Part shown: one piece after another, positions 8,440-13,987 of the stretch
How positions within the stretch are numbered: position 1 is the stretch's first letter
Layout of the letters: every line of letters begins with the position of its first letter
From: JACDAS01 sp046262415
GTDB taxonomy: Bacteria; Actinomycetota; Thermoleophilia; Gaiellales; Gaiellaceae
Direction of reading: 5' to 3'
DNA length: 13,987 nucleotides
Assembly (NCBI GenBank): GCA_046262415.1
Contig: JBHEMU010000114.1
Coordinates: 1 to 13,987, forward strand
Notes under the pieces: generated by a model
What the model saw: the letters and a program-made list of their open reading frames with translations, nothing else
Told to the model about the DNA's origin: nothing
Database searches by the model: none
Translations under genes and position numbers: made by a program

Positions 8440-8995
8440 CGACGAGCTCGGACACGAGCGCCCCGTCGACGAGGACCCCGTCGATCCCCGCACGCTCGAG
8501 CGCGAGCACGTCCTCGCGATCCCGCACGGGCACCTCGGCGATGGCGAGCTTGCCCGCCGGCACGTCCGGCAGCAGGCCGAGCACGTGGTCGAGGGGATCC
8601 TCGTCCTCGCCGGCCGTGCGGCTGGAGAGCAGGAAGATCTCCGGATCGAGCCGCTCCAGCGCCAGCTCGAGCTGCTCGTCGTCGGTGACCTCGATCACCG
8701 GCTCGAGCCCGAGCGCGCAGAGCCGCTCGTGAGCCGCCTCGAGCCCGTCCTCACCCCCGGAGAGCCTGGCGGCGTCGACCGCCGACACGTCGGCCCCGGC
8801 GGGGTCGACCTCGCCCCGCCAGAGCACGGGCAGGGTCGTCGCCTCGCGCAGCCCCGCCACGGGGCGGTCCACGACGATCCCCTCCGCTCCCGCCTGCTCG
8901 GCGGCGCGAGCGGTCCGCGCGTCGACCACGGCGGCGATCAGCGAGATCCCGTCCCCCTCGGAGATCGCCTGGCTGAGACGGCGGGAGCCGTTCAC
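8417..8995 (-). CDS. Degenerate indole-3-glycerol-phosphate-synthase-like TIM-barrel protein
   Basis: About 192 residues, shorter than true TrpC (about 260) because the N-terminal helices are missing. The alternation of strands and helices follows TrpC: SLIAAVV for LIAEIK, LPVLWRGE for PVLRKDF, EPVIEVTDDEQLELAL for the LVEVHD strand and helix, KLAIAEVPVRDREDVLAL for VSESGI...DV, and AGIDGVLVDGALV for GVDAFLVGESLM. The catalytic Glu and Lys of EIK are replaced by Ala and Val, and the KDF lysine by Arg. The two later glutamates (VIEV and IAEV) remain. Loss of IGPS activity is therefore likely. The start is GTG 8995, six bases after a -10-like GACAAT; GTG 9013 is an in-frame alternative. It is the first gene of the operon leading to the glycosyltransferase. 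A pseudoenzyme or another small-molecule function is possible. Confidence 0.65.
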   Translation of the reverse strand: MNGSRRLSQAISEGDGISLIAAVVDARTARAAEQAGAEGIVVDRPVAGLREATTLPVLWRGEVDPAGADVSAVDAARLSGGEDGLEAAHERLCALGLEPVIEVTDDEQLELALERLDPEIFLLSSRTAGEDEDPLDHVLGLLPDVPAGKLAIAEVPVRDREDVLALERAGIDGVLVDGALVSELVGGLPPEV

Positions 8996-9047
8996 CCGGC
9001 CATTGTCGCGCACCCGGGCCTGCGGCGTTTCTGCGACAGTCCGCGCC
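8996..9047. promoter_or_regulatory. Divergent control region with -10-like boxes close to both start codons
   Basis: Minus strand: GACAAT (9002-9007) ends 6 bases before GTG 8995. Plus strand: GACAGT (9035-9040) ends 7 bases before GTG 9048. Neither start has a ribosome site. The layout suits leaderless transcripts in both directions, but the boxes are weak (4 of 6 and 3 of 6 matches) and I found no clear -35 elements. Confidence 0.3.
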
Positions 9048-9623
9048 GTGACCCGGGAACCCGACGAGGCCGCGCTCGAGCTCCGCGTCTCCGACGCAGA
9101 ACGTGAGCGAGTCGCGGGCGACCTCTCGCGGGCCCGCGCCGAGGGACGGCTGACGCTCGACGAGTTCTCGGAGCGGGTCGATCTCGCCTACGCGGCCAAG
9201 ACGGGGGCGGAGCTCGCGACCCTGACGCGGGACCTGCCGGCTCAGGCCGGCGAGGAGAGCTCGCGCAGGCCGACGCGCTGGCTGGTGGCGGTGATGGGCG
9301 GCTCGCGCCGGACGGGGCGGTGGCGGATCGAGGGCAACACCCGGGCGATCGCGGTCATGGGAGGGTGCGAGCTGGATCTCCGGGCCGCCGAGATCACCGG
9401 GACGGAGGCGCGCATCACCTGCTTCGCCTGGATGGGCGGCGTCGAGATCGTCGTGCCGGAGGGCGTCGAGGTCGACGTCGGCGGGTTCACGTTCATGGGC
9501 GGCCGCGACGTCGATCTGAAGGGCGAGCGGCGCCGGCCCGGGACGCCGCTGATCCGCGTCCGCGCCTACACCCTCATGGGCGGCGTCAGCGTCACGACGC
9601 CGAAGAAGAAGCTGCCGAACTGA
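9048..9623 (+). CDS. DUF1707 protein with LiaF-C/YvqF-like beta-helical domain
   Basis: A 191-residue soluble protein with no membrane segment. Residues about 10-66 are a DUF1707 domain (LRVSDAERERVAGDLSRARA, then GRLTLDEFSERVDLAYAAKT), common in actinobacteria. Residues about 79-188 form a glycine-rich strand repeat with an MGG motif five times (83-85, 104-106, 129-131, 150-152, 177-179). It resembles the C-terminal domain of LiaF/YvqF cell-wall stress proteins. No enzyme activity is expected; a sensing or regulatory role at the envelope is inferred from the LiaF likeness only. The start GTG 9048 is chosen because the DUF1707 domain follows directly; the frame is open back to a TTG at 9003 but would overlap the divergent control region. 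It converges with paralogue A, with only 9 bases between the stops. Confidence 0.85.
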   Translation: MTREPDEAALELRVSDAERERVAGDLSRARAEGRLTLDEFSERVDLAYAAKTGAELATLTRDLPAQAGEESSRRPTRWLVAVMGGSRRTGRWRIEGNTRAIAVMGGCELDLRAAEITGTEARITCFAWMGGVEIVVPEGVEVDVGGFTFMGGRDVDLKGERRRPGTPLIRVRAYTLMGGVSVTTPKKKLPN

Positions 9624-9632
9624 AGCGTCGGC

Positions 9633-10621
9633 TCAGCAGGGCGGGGGACGGCACACGCCGCGAATCTCCTCGCCGCGGTTGTTGCGGAGATTCGCGTCGT
9701 TCCAGGAGGCGAAGACCGCCCACCGGACCGGGAACGTGTGCCGGAAGCTGCCCTCCGGCGGAGCGTCGTAGGCGAAGAGCACCTCGACCGGCACTCGCTC
9801 TCCTGGTTCCAGCATCCGGCGCGACTCGCACGAGGCGGAGAAGCCGTCGACCCCGCCCTGACTGCTCCCGACGAGGATGCACGACCGGAACAGCCGCGGA
9901 TCCTTCTGCTCCTGCGGGGCCAGGAACCCCCCGAAGGGGCGCTCCGGTTCAGCCTCGTCGTCCCGATGAACCAGTTGAAGCTGAGCGCGGGGACGGGCGA
10001 CGGGCCGCGGTTGGCGATCGTGTAGGCGCAGGTGACGAAGGGTCGGCCGGGCTCCTTCGGCGGGCAGCCGCCCGTGACGGCGACGTCGGAGGCGTACCTG
10101 CCCCAGAGCTCGGCGTAGGCACCGGTCGCGGAACAGCCCTTCGACCGGCCTTTCCTCGCCTCGATCTCGATCGTGTTCCGGCCGCGCTTGAAGAGGGACC
10201 GGCCCGCCGGGATCGCCCGTTTCACCACCCGCCCGTCGGTCGAGAACGCCCGTCGTCCGTTGACGAAGAGCGCCACCCGCTTGACCGGGTTCGGCTTCGT
10301 GTTCGAGACCGAGCCCATCGAAACCCTCAGCTCCGCGGGGTCGTCGACGACGACGACCGTCCGGGCGAACGAGACGGTCTGCTTCCCGTCCTTGCACGTG
10401 GAGGCCCAGAGCGCGCTGACGAAGTTGCCGGCGGCGGCGAAATCCGACTTCACGGCGACCACGGCGGTCGCGCGCCTGGGGCCGTCGCGCCAGTCGGTGG
10501 ACGTCGGGATGCGGAAGTAGCCCATCTCCGCGTCCACGTCGCGGTACCTGAGCCGCTCGTCCGCGGCGGCGCCGGGGACGAGGAGCGCGAGCGCGCCGGC
10601 GGCCACCGCGACGATCCGCAT
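9633..10621 (-). CDS. Secreted six-cysteine paralogue A (fourth of operon), -1 frameshift inside
   Basis: Last of four secreted paralogues. It starts at ATG 10621 (TTG 10624 is just upstream), 4 bases after the stop of paralogue B. Residues 1-20 are a signal peptide ending AAA. Domain 1 has W72-x3-C76, GKQTVSF (79-85), FVNGRRAFS (119-127) and RGRNTIEIEA (146-155), with C163 as likely partner of C76. Domain 2 begins near 195 with the Ig-like NRGP motif (204-207). At about residue 232 the frame breaks in a six-G run (9927-9932). Reading on in the -1 frame restores the family pattern: C248, C265, a NNRGEE stretch, and the C-terminal CRPPPC (C324, C329 of the joined chain), stop at 9633. Without the shift, the zero frame runs Arg/Ser-rich to 9566, into the opposite gene. 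The joined product would be 329 residues. Function unknown. Confidence 0.75.
9926..9932 (-). other. Slippery-looking heptamer G GGG GGT at the frame change
   Basis: In the zero frame of paralogue A the codons read TCG GGG GGT, that is G_GGG_GGT, which fits the X_XXY_YYZ pattern for -1 slippage. After slipping one base back the frame continues as TTC CTG GCC, the family-consistent frame. The G run also lies in the 3' arm of a CCCC-TTC-GGGG hairpin, a known spot for sequencing compression and polymerase slippage. A short TCCTG/CAGGA stem follows almost at once, closer than usual for a stimulatory structure. A missing base is therefore as likely as programmed frameshifting. Confidence 0.45.
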
Positions 10622-10625
10622 CAAT

Positions 10626-11717
10626 TCACTTCGGGCACTTCGGGTTCGTCGCCTCCGGCATGCAGATGTAGCGGATCGCGCGCCAGCCGTTCGTCCGCCC
10701 GTTCGGGTCCCGGGTGCGCGAGTAGATCTCGGCGGCGACGAAGACCCAGGCGACGGCGGAGGGCAAGTGGGGATGGAACGTCACTCGCGCGTCGACGCTG
10801 AACTCGATCTTCCGGTTCCGATTCGGCGGCAGCTTGTCGATGTCGCAGTCGACCCGCTTCTGGAACGGCGTCGTGCCGCCGGGAGAGACCTTGCAGTTCT
10901 CGATGTCGTCGCTCGCCGACCTGATCGCGCCGATCGCGAGCGTCTGCACGGTCGACGCGGAGATGTGGAGCGTCAGCCTCCCCTTGTAGGCGCCGGACGG
11001 CCCGAGATTCCTCGGCTCGAGGGCGATCGGGACCGTCTCCGTCGCGCCCGGAGTCCCCGTCTCGTAGTCCTCGTGGGTCGGCCCGCTGTCGCTCGAGAGC
11101 CACAGATCGGCCTCGAACTCGCCCTCGAGCGCGAACAGCAGGCCGAGCCGCCTGGCCGGGTTGCCGTTCCTGCACATCCCGATCCCCTTCGCCTTCTGCT
11201 CGGCGCGCTTGATCACACGGATCTCGAACGTGTTGACGCCGTGCTTGAAGAGGCCGGGGTAGCCGCGCTCGGTTCGCGCGAGGGTCGTCGAGGCACCCCT
11301 GATGCTGAACGCGTGACGGCCGTTGATGAAGAGGCGAACGCCGCCGATGGCGCGATCCGCGGGAGCGCTGACGAAGGTGTTGTCGGAGAAGGTCGCCGTG
11401 AAGTTCTTGGGCGGCCCGGGCATGAAGAGCGCCCGCTTGAAGATCACCGTCTGCCTTCCCGGGCTGCACCTGGAGGCCCAGATGAAGGAGAGGTTCTGCC
11501 GGTCGCGCGCGCTCGTCCCGCCCTTGCGCACCTTTGTCAGGACCTGGACCTCTCTGGCGTCAGCGCCGCCCTGCACCGTCCAGGTGTGGTTGGAGACGAG
11601 CGCGAAGTGCGTGCCGTCCACGTCGAGGCCGAGCGGTGCCGTCGGGACGGCCGCGGAGGCCCCTCCGGCGAGGAGGACGAGCGCGCCACACACGAACCCC
11701 AGCGCTTTCAGCTGCAT
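10626..11717 (-). CDS. Secreted six-cysteine paralogue B
   Basis: 363 residues from ATG 11717, overlapping the end of paralogue C by 10 bases. Residues 1-22 are a signal peptide (hydrophobic core, then ASA). Domain 1, to about residue 205: W80-x3-C84, GRQTVIFKRALF (87-98), GGVRLFINGRHAFS (125-138), HGVNTFEIRVIK (159-170), with C182 as likely disulfide partner of C84. The GVRLFING and GVNTFEI strands suggest a galactose-binding-like jelly roll. Domain 2, about 226-335: an Ig/CARDB-like fold with NLGP (237-240) and the pair C275/C291. The tail is ICMPEATNPKC (C352, C361). No membrane anchor or sortase motif is seen, so it is presumably released or held by partners. I do not recognise the family. 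The frame is open upstream of the ATG, but that part only shadows paralogue C. Confidence 0.85.
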   Translation of the reverse strand: MQLKALGFVCGALVLLAGGASAAVPTAPLGLDVDGTHFALVSNHTWTVQGGADAREVQVLTKVRKGGTSARDRQNLSFIWASRCSPGRQTVIFKRALFMPGPPKNFTATFSDNTFVSAPADRAIGGVRLFINGRHAFSIRGASTTLARTERGYPGLFKHGVNTFEIRVIKRAEQKAKGIGMCRNGNPARRLGLLFALEGEFEADLWLSSDSGPTHEDYETGTPGATETVPIALEPRNLGPSGAYKGRLTLHISASTVQTLAIGAIRSASDDIENCKVSPGGTTPFQKRVDCDIDKLPPNRNRKIEFSVDARVTFHPHLPSAVAWVFVAAEIYSRTRDPNGRTNGWRAIRYICMPEATNPKCPK

Positions 11718-12820
11718 TTCGAGTCCGTTGCGTCTGGATCGCAGTAGTAGATCTTCGCCTCGCGGCGGTTGTTCTTCGTGTTGCCCACCTCTTCGCCTCC
11801 CTGCGAGACTTGCCACGCCATCGTCATGACGACCTGCCGAAACGGGCGGTCGGGGAGGAAGAAGCCGATTCTGATCGGTATCTGCACCCTCCCTCCCGCC
11901 TTGAGGTTGACGATCCGGCACGAGATTACTGGCTGGAACGGGTCGTTGACGTAGCTGCCAACGTTGCAGCCATTGACCCGGCCGCCCGTCCGGGGCTCCA
12001 CGAGGACGAACGTCTCACCCGGCTTCTGCGGGATCCCGAGCTGGACGACCAGCCCCATGCCGGCGGCGCCCCCGGGTCCGTTGTTCCGGACCTCGAAGGT
12101 GATCGTCTCGAGCACGCGGCTCTGTCCGGCCACGTTGCGCTTCGCGTCACCGCTCGGAGGCTCGAGGAGGCCGGTGTCGCTCCCGAACTCGCCGTTGATC
12201 CAGAACGCGACGCCGAAGTTCGTCGCCTTCGAGACGTTGCACCGCACGCCCCTGTCGCTCGCCCGCTTCACGGCGATCACGTCGATGGTGTTGCGGCCGA
12301 ACCGGAGGCGCTTGAGGTTCTTCTCCGTCGGGTCGAACTGGCCGGTGGCGCCCTTCGTCTTCAGCACCGGGAGACCGTTCACGCGGAGCTCGAGCGACTC
12401 GAAGCCGCCCCGGCCCCGGATGATCGGCTCGACGAGAGCGCCGAGCGAGTTTTCCGGACCGGCCAGGAAGAACGAGCGCCTGAAGTGGACGGTCTGGCGC
12501 CCCCTGGCGCAGGTCGGTGCCCAGAGTGCGGCGACGCCCTGGCGGCGATACGGGTCGGTGTCACGCGGCCTCGGCTTGACGATCCACTCGACCACCTTCG
12601 GCCGCGCGGCGCTCCCCCGCAGGTCCCAGTCCTCGCTGGCGTCCGACATGACGTAGAAGTCACCGCCGGCGTCGTCGGTAAACTCGGCGCCGGGCACAGG
12701 TGGTTCCGCCTGAGAGGCGGCGCCCGCGCCCGCCGCTACGGCGAGCGCGACCAGGGCGGCCGCAAGAGCCCTGCGCACGCGAGTAGCAGCGGCTACCCGC
12801 GCGCCCCGCGACCTAGTCAC
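11708..12820 (-). CDS. Secreted six-cysteine paralogue C
   Basis: 370 residues from GTG 12820, which overlaps the stop of paralogue D by 8 bases and has GAAGGG 5 bases upstream as ribosome site. The signal peptide has an Arg-rich start and an Ala/Val core to about residue 35. Domain 1: W100-x3-C104, GRQTVHFRRSFF (107-118), LELRVNG (143-149), FGRNTIDVIAVK (174-185), C194. Domain 2: ITFEVRNNGPGGAAGMGL with NNGP at 246-249, then C285/C301 and AGGRVQIPI (308-316), like the DUF11/CARDB repeats of surface proteins. The end is NTKNNRREAKIYYC...DSKCS (C360, C369); the NN-R stretch recurs in paralogue A. Longer in-frame starts exist up to 12985 but only add low-complexity residues inside gene D. Function unknown; export is well supported. 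Confidence 0.85.
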   Translation of the reverse strand: MTRSRGARVAAATRVRRALAAALVALAVAAGAGAASQAEPPVPGAEFTDDAGGDFYVMSDASEDWDLRGSAARPKVVEWIVKPRPRDTDPYRRQGVAALWAPTCARGRQTVHFRRSFFLAGPENSLGALVEPIIRGRGGFESLELRVNGLPVLKTKGATGQFDPTEKNLKRLRFGRNTIDVIAVKRASDRGVRCNVSKATNFGVAFWINGEFGSDTGLLEPPSGDAKRNVAGQSRVLETITFEVRNNGPGGAAGMGLVVQLGIPQKPGETFVLVEPRTGGRVNGCNVGSYVNDPFQPVISCRIVNLKAGGRVQIPIRIGFFLPDRPFRQVVMTMAWQVSQGGEEVGNTKNNRREAKIYYCDPDATDSKCS

Positions 12821-13901
12821 CCCAGCCCTTCGGGTTCTTGCAGTTCGGATCGGTCGAGCCCGGACCGCAAGCGACCCTCGTAACCGTGACGTGGTACACG
12901 CCTCCGCCGGGCGCGCCGCGCACGCCTGCGAAGCCGGCGATCTGGTAGCCGACCTCGACCTTCCGCTCGCCGTAGTTGACCGCATCGGTCACGCGCGCGC
13001 TCACCGTCACGCGCACCGTCTCACGCGATCCCGGCTGCCACACCCCGAAGTCACATTCGACGGGCTTGAGCCGCTCGGGATCGATCACCGTCGTCGAGCA
13101 GTCCGCGAGCTTCCCGGTTGCCACCACGCTGAAGCCCCTGATCGTCATGTCTCCGCCGATCCCGACGATGAACTTTCCCCCGAGGCTGGCCGCAGGACCG
13201 TCGTTGCGGACCGTCGCGGTGACCTGGAACGCAACTGTGGCCGCAGGGTCCACCTTTGCGTACCTCGGGATGCCTGCGTCGCGAGCGCTCTTCCGGCTCT
13301 CGCCCAGCTCGACGCTGGCGCCGAATTTCGCAAGCAGCGCGAAGCCGATCCCGCAGCGCGAGGCGTTGGCGGCCTTCGTCCCCCTGATCGTGAGGACGTT
13401 GTTGCCGAACTTGAACGCCCTCGCGGCGGCCGGGAGCGGCGACGGGTCGCCGGTCTTCGCACCGAGTTGATTCGTGCCCGAGCGGTACGGGCCGGCTCTG
13501 CCGATCAGGACGCCGTTGAGCAGGATCCGGACTCCCCGGATCCCGCTCGACGAGCCCTGCGAGTACGTGAGGAAGGCCTGGACGTCGGTCGCGTCGCCCG
13601 GCGCGGAGAAGCTGCGGGTGAAAGACACGCTCTGCCTGCCCTTCTTGCAGGTGTCGGCCCAGATCGCATCGACCGTCTCGCCCCGTGTCCGCGCCCAGCT
13701 CGGCAGGAGGTAGCGCGGGACGTATCCCTCCGAGGCCTTCGGGATCCTGCCGGCGTTCGTCCAGCGCTCGTTCGTGCCGAGCGCGAGCTCGTAGAGGTCG
13801 TAGTGGAAGTAGTCGAGCTTCTTCCAATCGGGCCCGTCGGCACCGGAGGCTGTCGCGACGAGAGCGACGGCGCAGAGCAGGCAGGCAAGCCCGAGCCGCA
13901 T
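12813..13901 (-). CDS. Secreted six-cysteine paralogue D (first gene of operon)
   Basis: 362 residues from ATG 13901. Residues 1 to about 20 are a signal peptide (MRLGLACLLCAVALVATASG). Domain 1: W81-x3-C85, GRQSVSFTRSF (88-98), GVRILLNG (123-130), FGNNVLTIRGTK (165-176), C183. Domain 2 is Ig/DUF11-like: VAFQVTATVRNDGPAASLGG with NDGP at 233-236, C268/C283, then QPGSRETVRVTVSARV (289-304). The tail has C345 and C354 in ACGPGSTDPNC, followed by a short KNPKGWGD end. There is no ribosome site before the ATG; instead a promoter is placed so that transcription should start at the A of the ATG, so the operon mRNA is probably leaderless. It heads the run D-C-B-A. The family is not recognised; a role in binding at the cell surface is only a guess from its beta-sandwich domains. 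Confidence 0.85.
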   Translation of the reverse strand: MRLGLACLLCAVALVATASGADGPDWKKLDYFHYDLYELALGTNERWTNAGRIPKASEGYVPRYLLPSWARTRGETVDAIWADTCKKGRQSVSFTRSFSAPGDATDVQAFLTYSQGSSSGIRGVRILLNGVLIGRAGPYRSGTNQLGAKTGDPSPLPAAARAFKFGNNVLTIRGTKAANASRCGIGFALLAKFGASVELGESRKSARDAGIPRYAKVDPAATVAFQVTATVRNDGPAASLGGKFIVGIGGDMTIRGFSVVATGKLADCSTTVIDPERLKPVECDFGVWQPGSRETVRVTVSARVTDAVNYGERKVEVGYQIAGFAGVRGAPGGGVYHVTVTRVACGPGSTDPNCKNPKGWGD

Positions 13902-13907
13902 GTGGCG

Positions 13908-13936
13908 AATGTAGCTCGACCGGGCCGGCGTGTCTA
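13908..13936 (-). promoter_or_regulatory. Promoter of the D-C-B-A operon, leaderless layout
   Basis: On the minus strand there is TAGACA (13931-13936, 5 of 6 matches to -35), a 17-base spacer, and TACATT (13908-13913, 4 of 6 matches to -10). Six bases then precede the ATG at 13901, so the usual start point is the A of the start codon. The rest of the right edge (13937-13987) has no recognisable gene. One minus-strand frame is open from the edge to a TAG at 13934-13936, too short to judge as the tail of an upstream gene. Confidence 0.6.
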
Positions 13937-13987
13937 GCAGGGTGGGTCTCTACCCGGATGCGCTCGCGCGGTCGGCTCAGACGGAGC

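Noticed and set aside
7036..8688. Plus-strand open frame of 550 codons
   Set aside because: It is a shadow of the minus-strand glycosyltransferase; the real strand shows membrane helices and the DE motif.
9566..9632. Zero-frame C-terminus of paralogue A reaching 9566
   Set aside because: The tail is Arg/Ser-rich, lacks all family marks and overlaps the opposite DUF1707 gene; the -1 frame ends at 9633 and fits the family.
10767..12883. Plus-strand open frames opposite paralogues B and C
   Set aside because: Their products are low-complexity and charged, whereas the minus strand carries signal peptides and conserved cysteines.

Overview
The window is very GC-rich. It has many GTG starts, tightly overlapping genes and long spurious open frames on the non-coding strand. 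Together with a DUF1707 protein, a group-III-type phosphofructokinase and secreted proteins with Ala-rich signal peptides, this points to a high-GC actinobacterium. A deep lineage such as Thermoleophilia (Gaiellales/Solirubrobacterales) is my guess from gene style, not something the sequence proves.

Left part (1-3537, minus strand): a branched-chain amino acid (Liv/HAAT) ABC importer operon in the order livK, livH, livM. It is read from a good sigma70-like promoter at 3509-3537. A strong 12-bp hairpin separates the binding-protein gene from the permease genes. livM runs off the left edge; livG/livF probably lie beyond it. Next comes a tRNA-Leu(CAA) on the minus strand with its own downstream hairpin. 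A phosphofructokinase gene (plus strand) diverges from the tRNA and carries the Asp/Lys signature of the pyrophosphate-dependent enzyme.

Middle (4987-9047): a minus-strand operon of four genes. In transcription order they are a degenerate indole-3-glycerol-phosphate-synthase-like TIM barrel, a GT-C membrane glycosyltransferase (GT39/PMT type), a lipoprotein of unknown function, and an exported DyP-peroxidase-like (DUF7405-like) protein. A DUF1707/LiaF-C-like protein is divergent on the plus strand (9048-9623).

Right part (9633-13936, minus strand): the most unusual piece. Four adjacent genes (called D, C, B and A in transcription order) overlap or nearly touch and encode secreted paralogues of about 330-370 residues. 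Each has a signal peptide, an N-terminal beta-sandwich-like domain with a W-x3-C ... G(R/K)Q motif, a DUF11/CARDB-like Ig domain with an N-x-G-P motif, and a C-terminal Cys pair. All four keep the same six-cysteine skeleton although they have diverged widely in sequence. A promoter placed exactly for leaderless translation sits in front of the first gene. The last gene has a -1 frameshift at a six-G run; downstream of it the family pattern continues perfectly. I do not recognise this family, and it is the best candidate here for an undescribed system.
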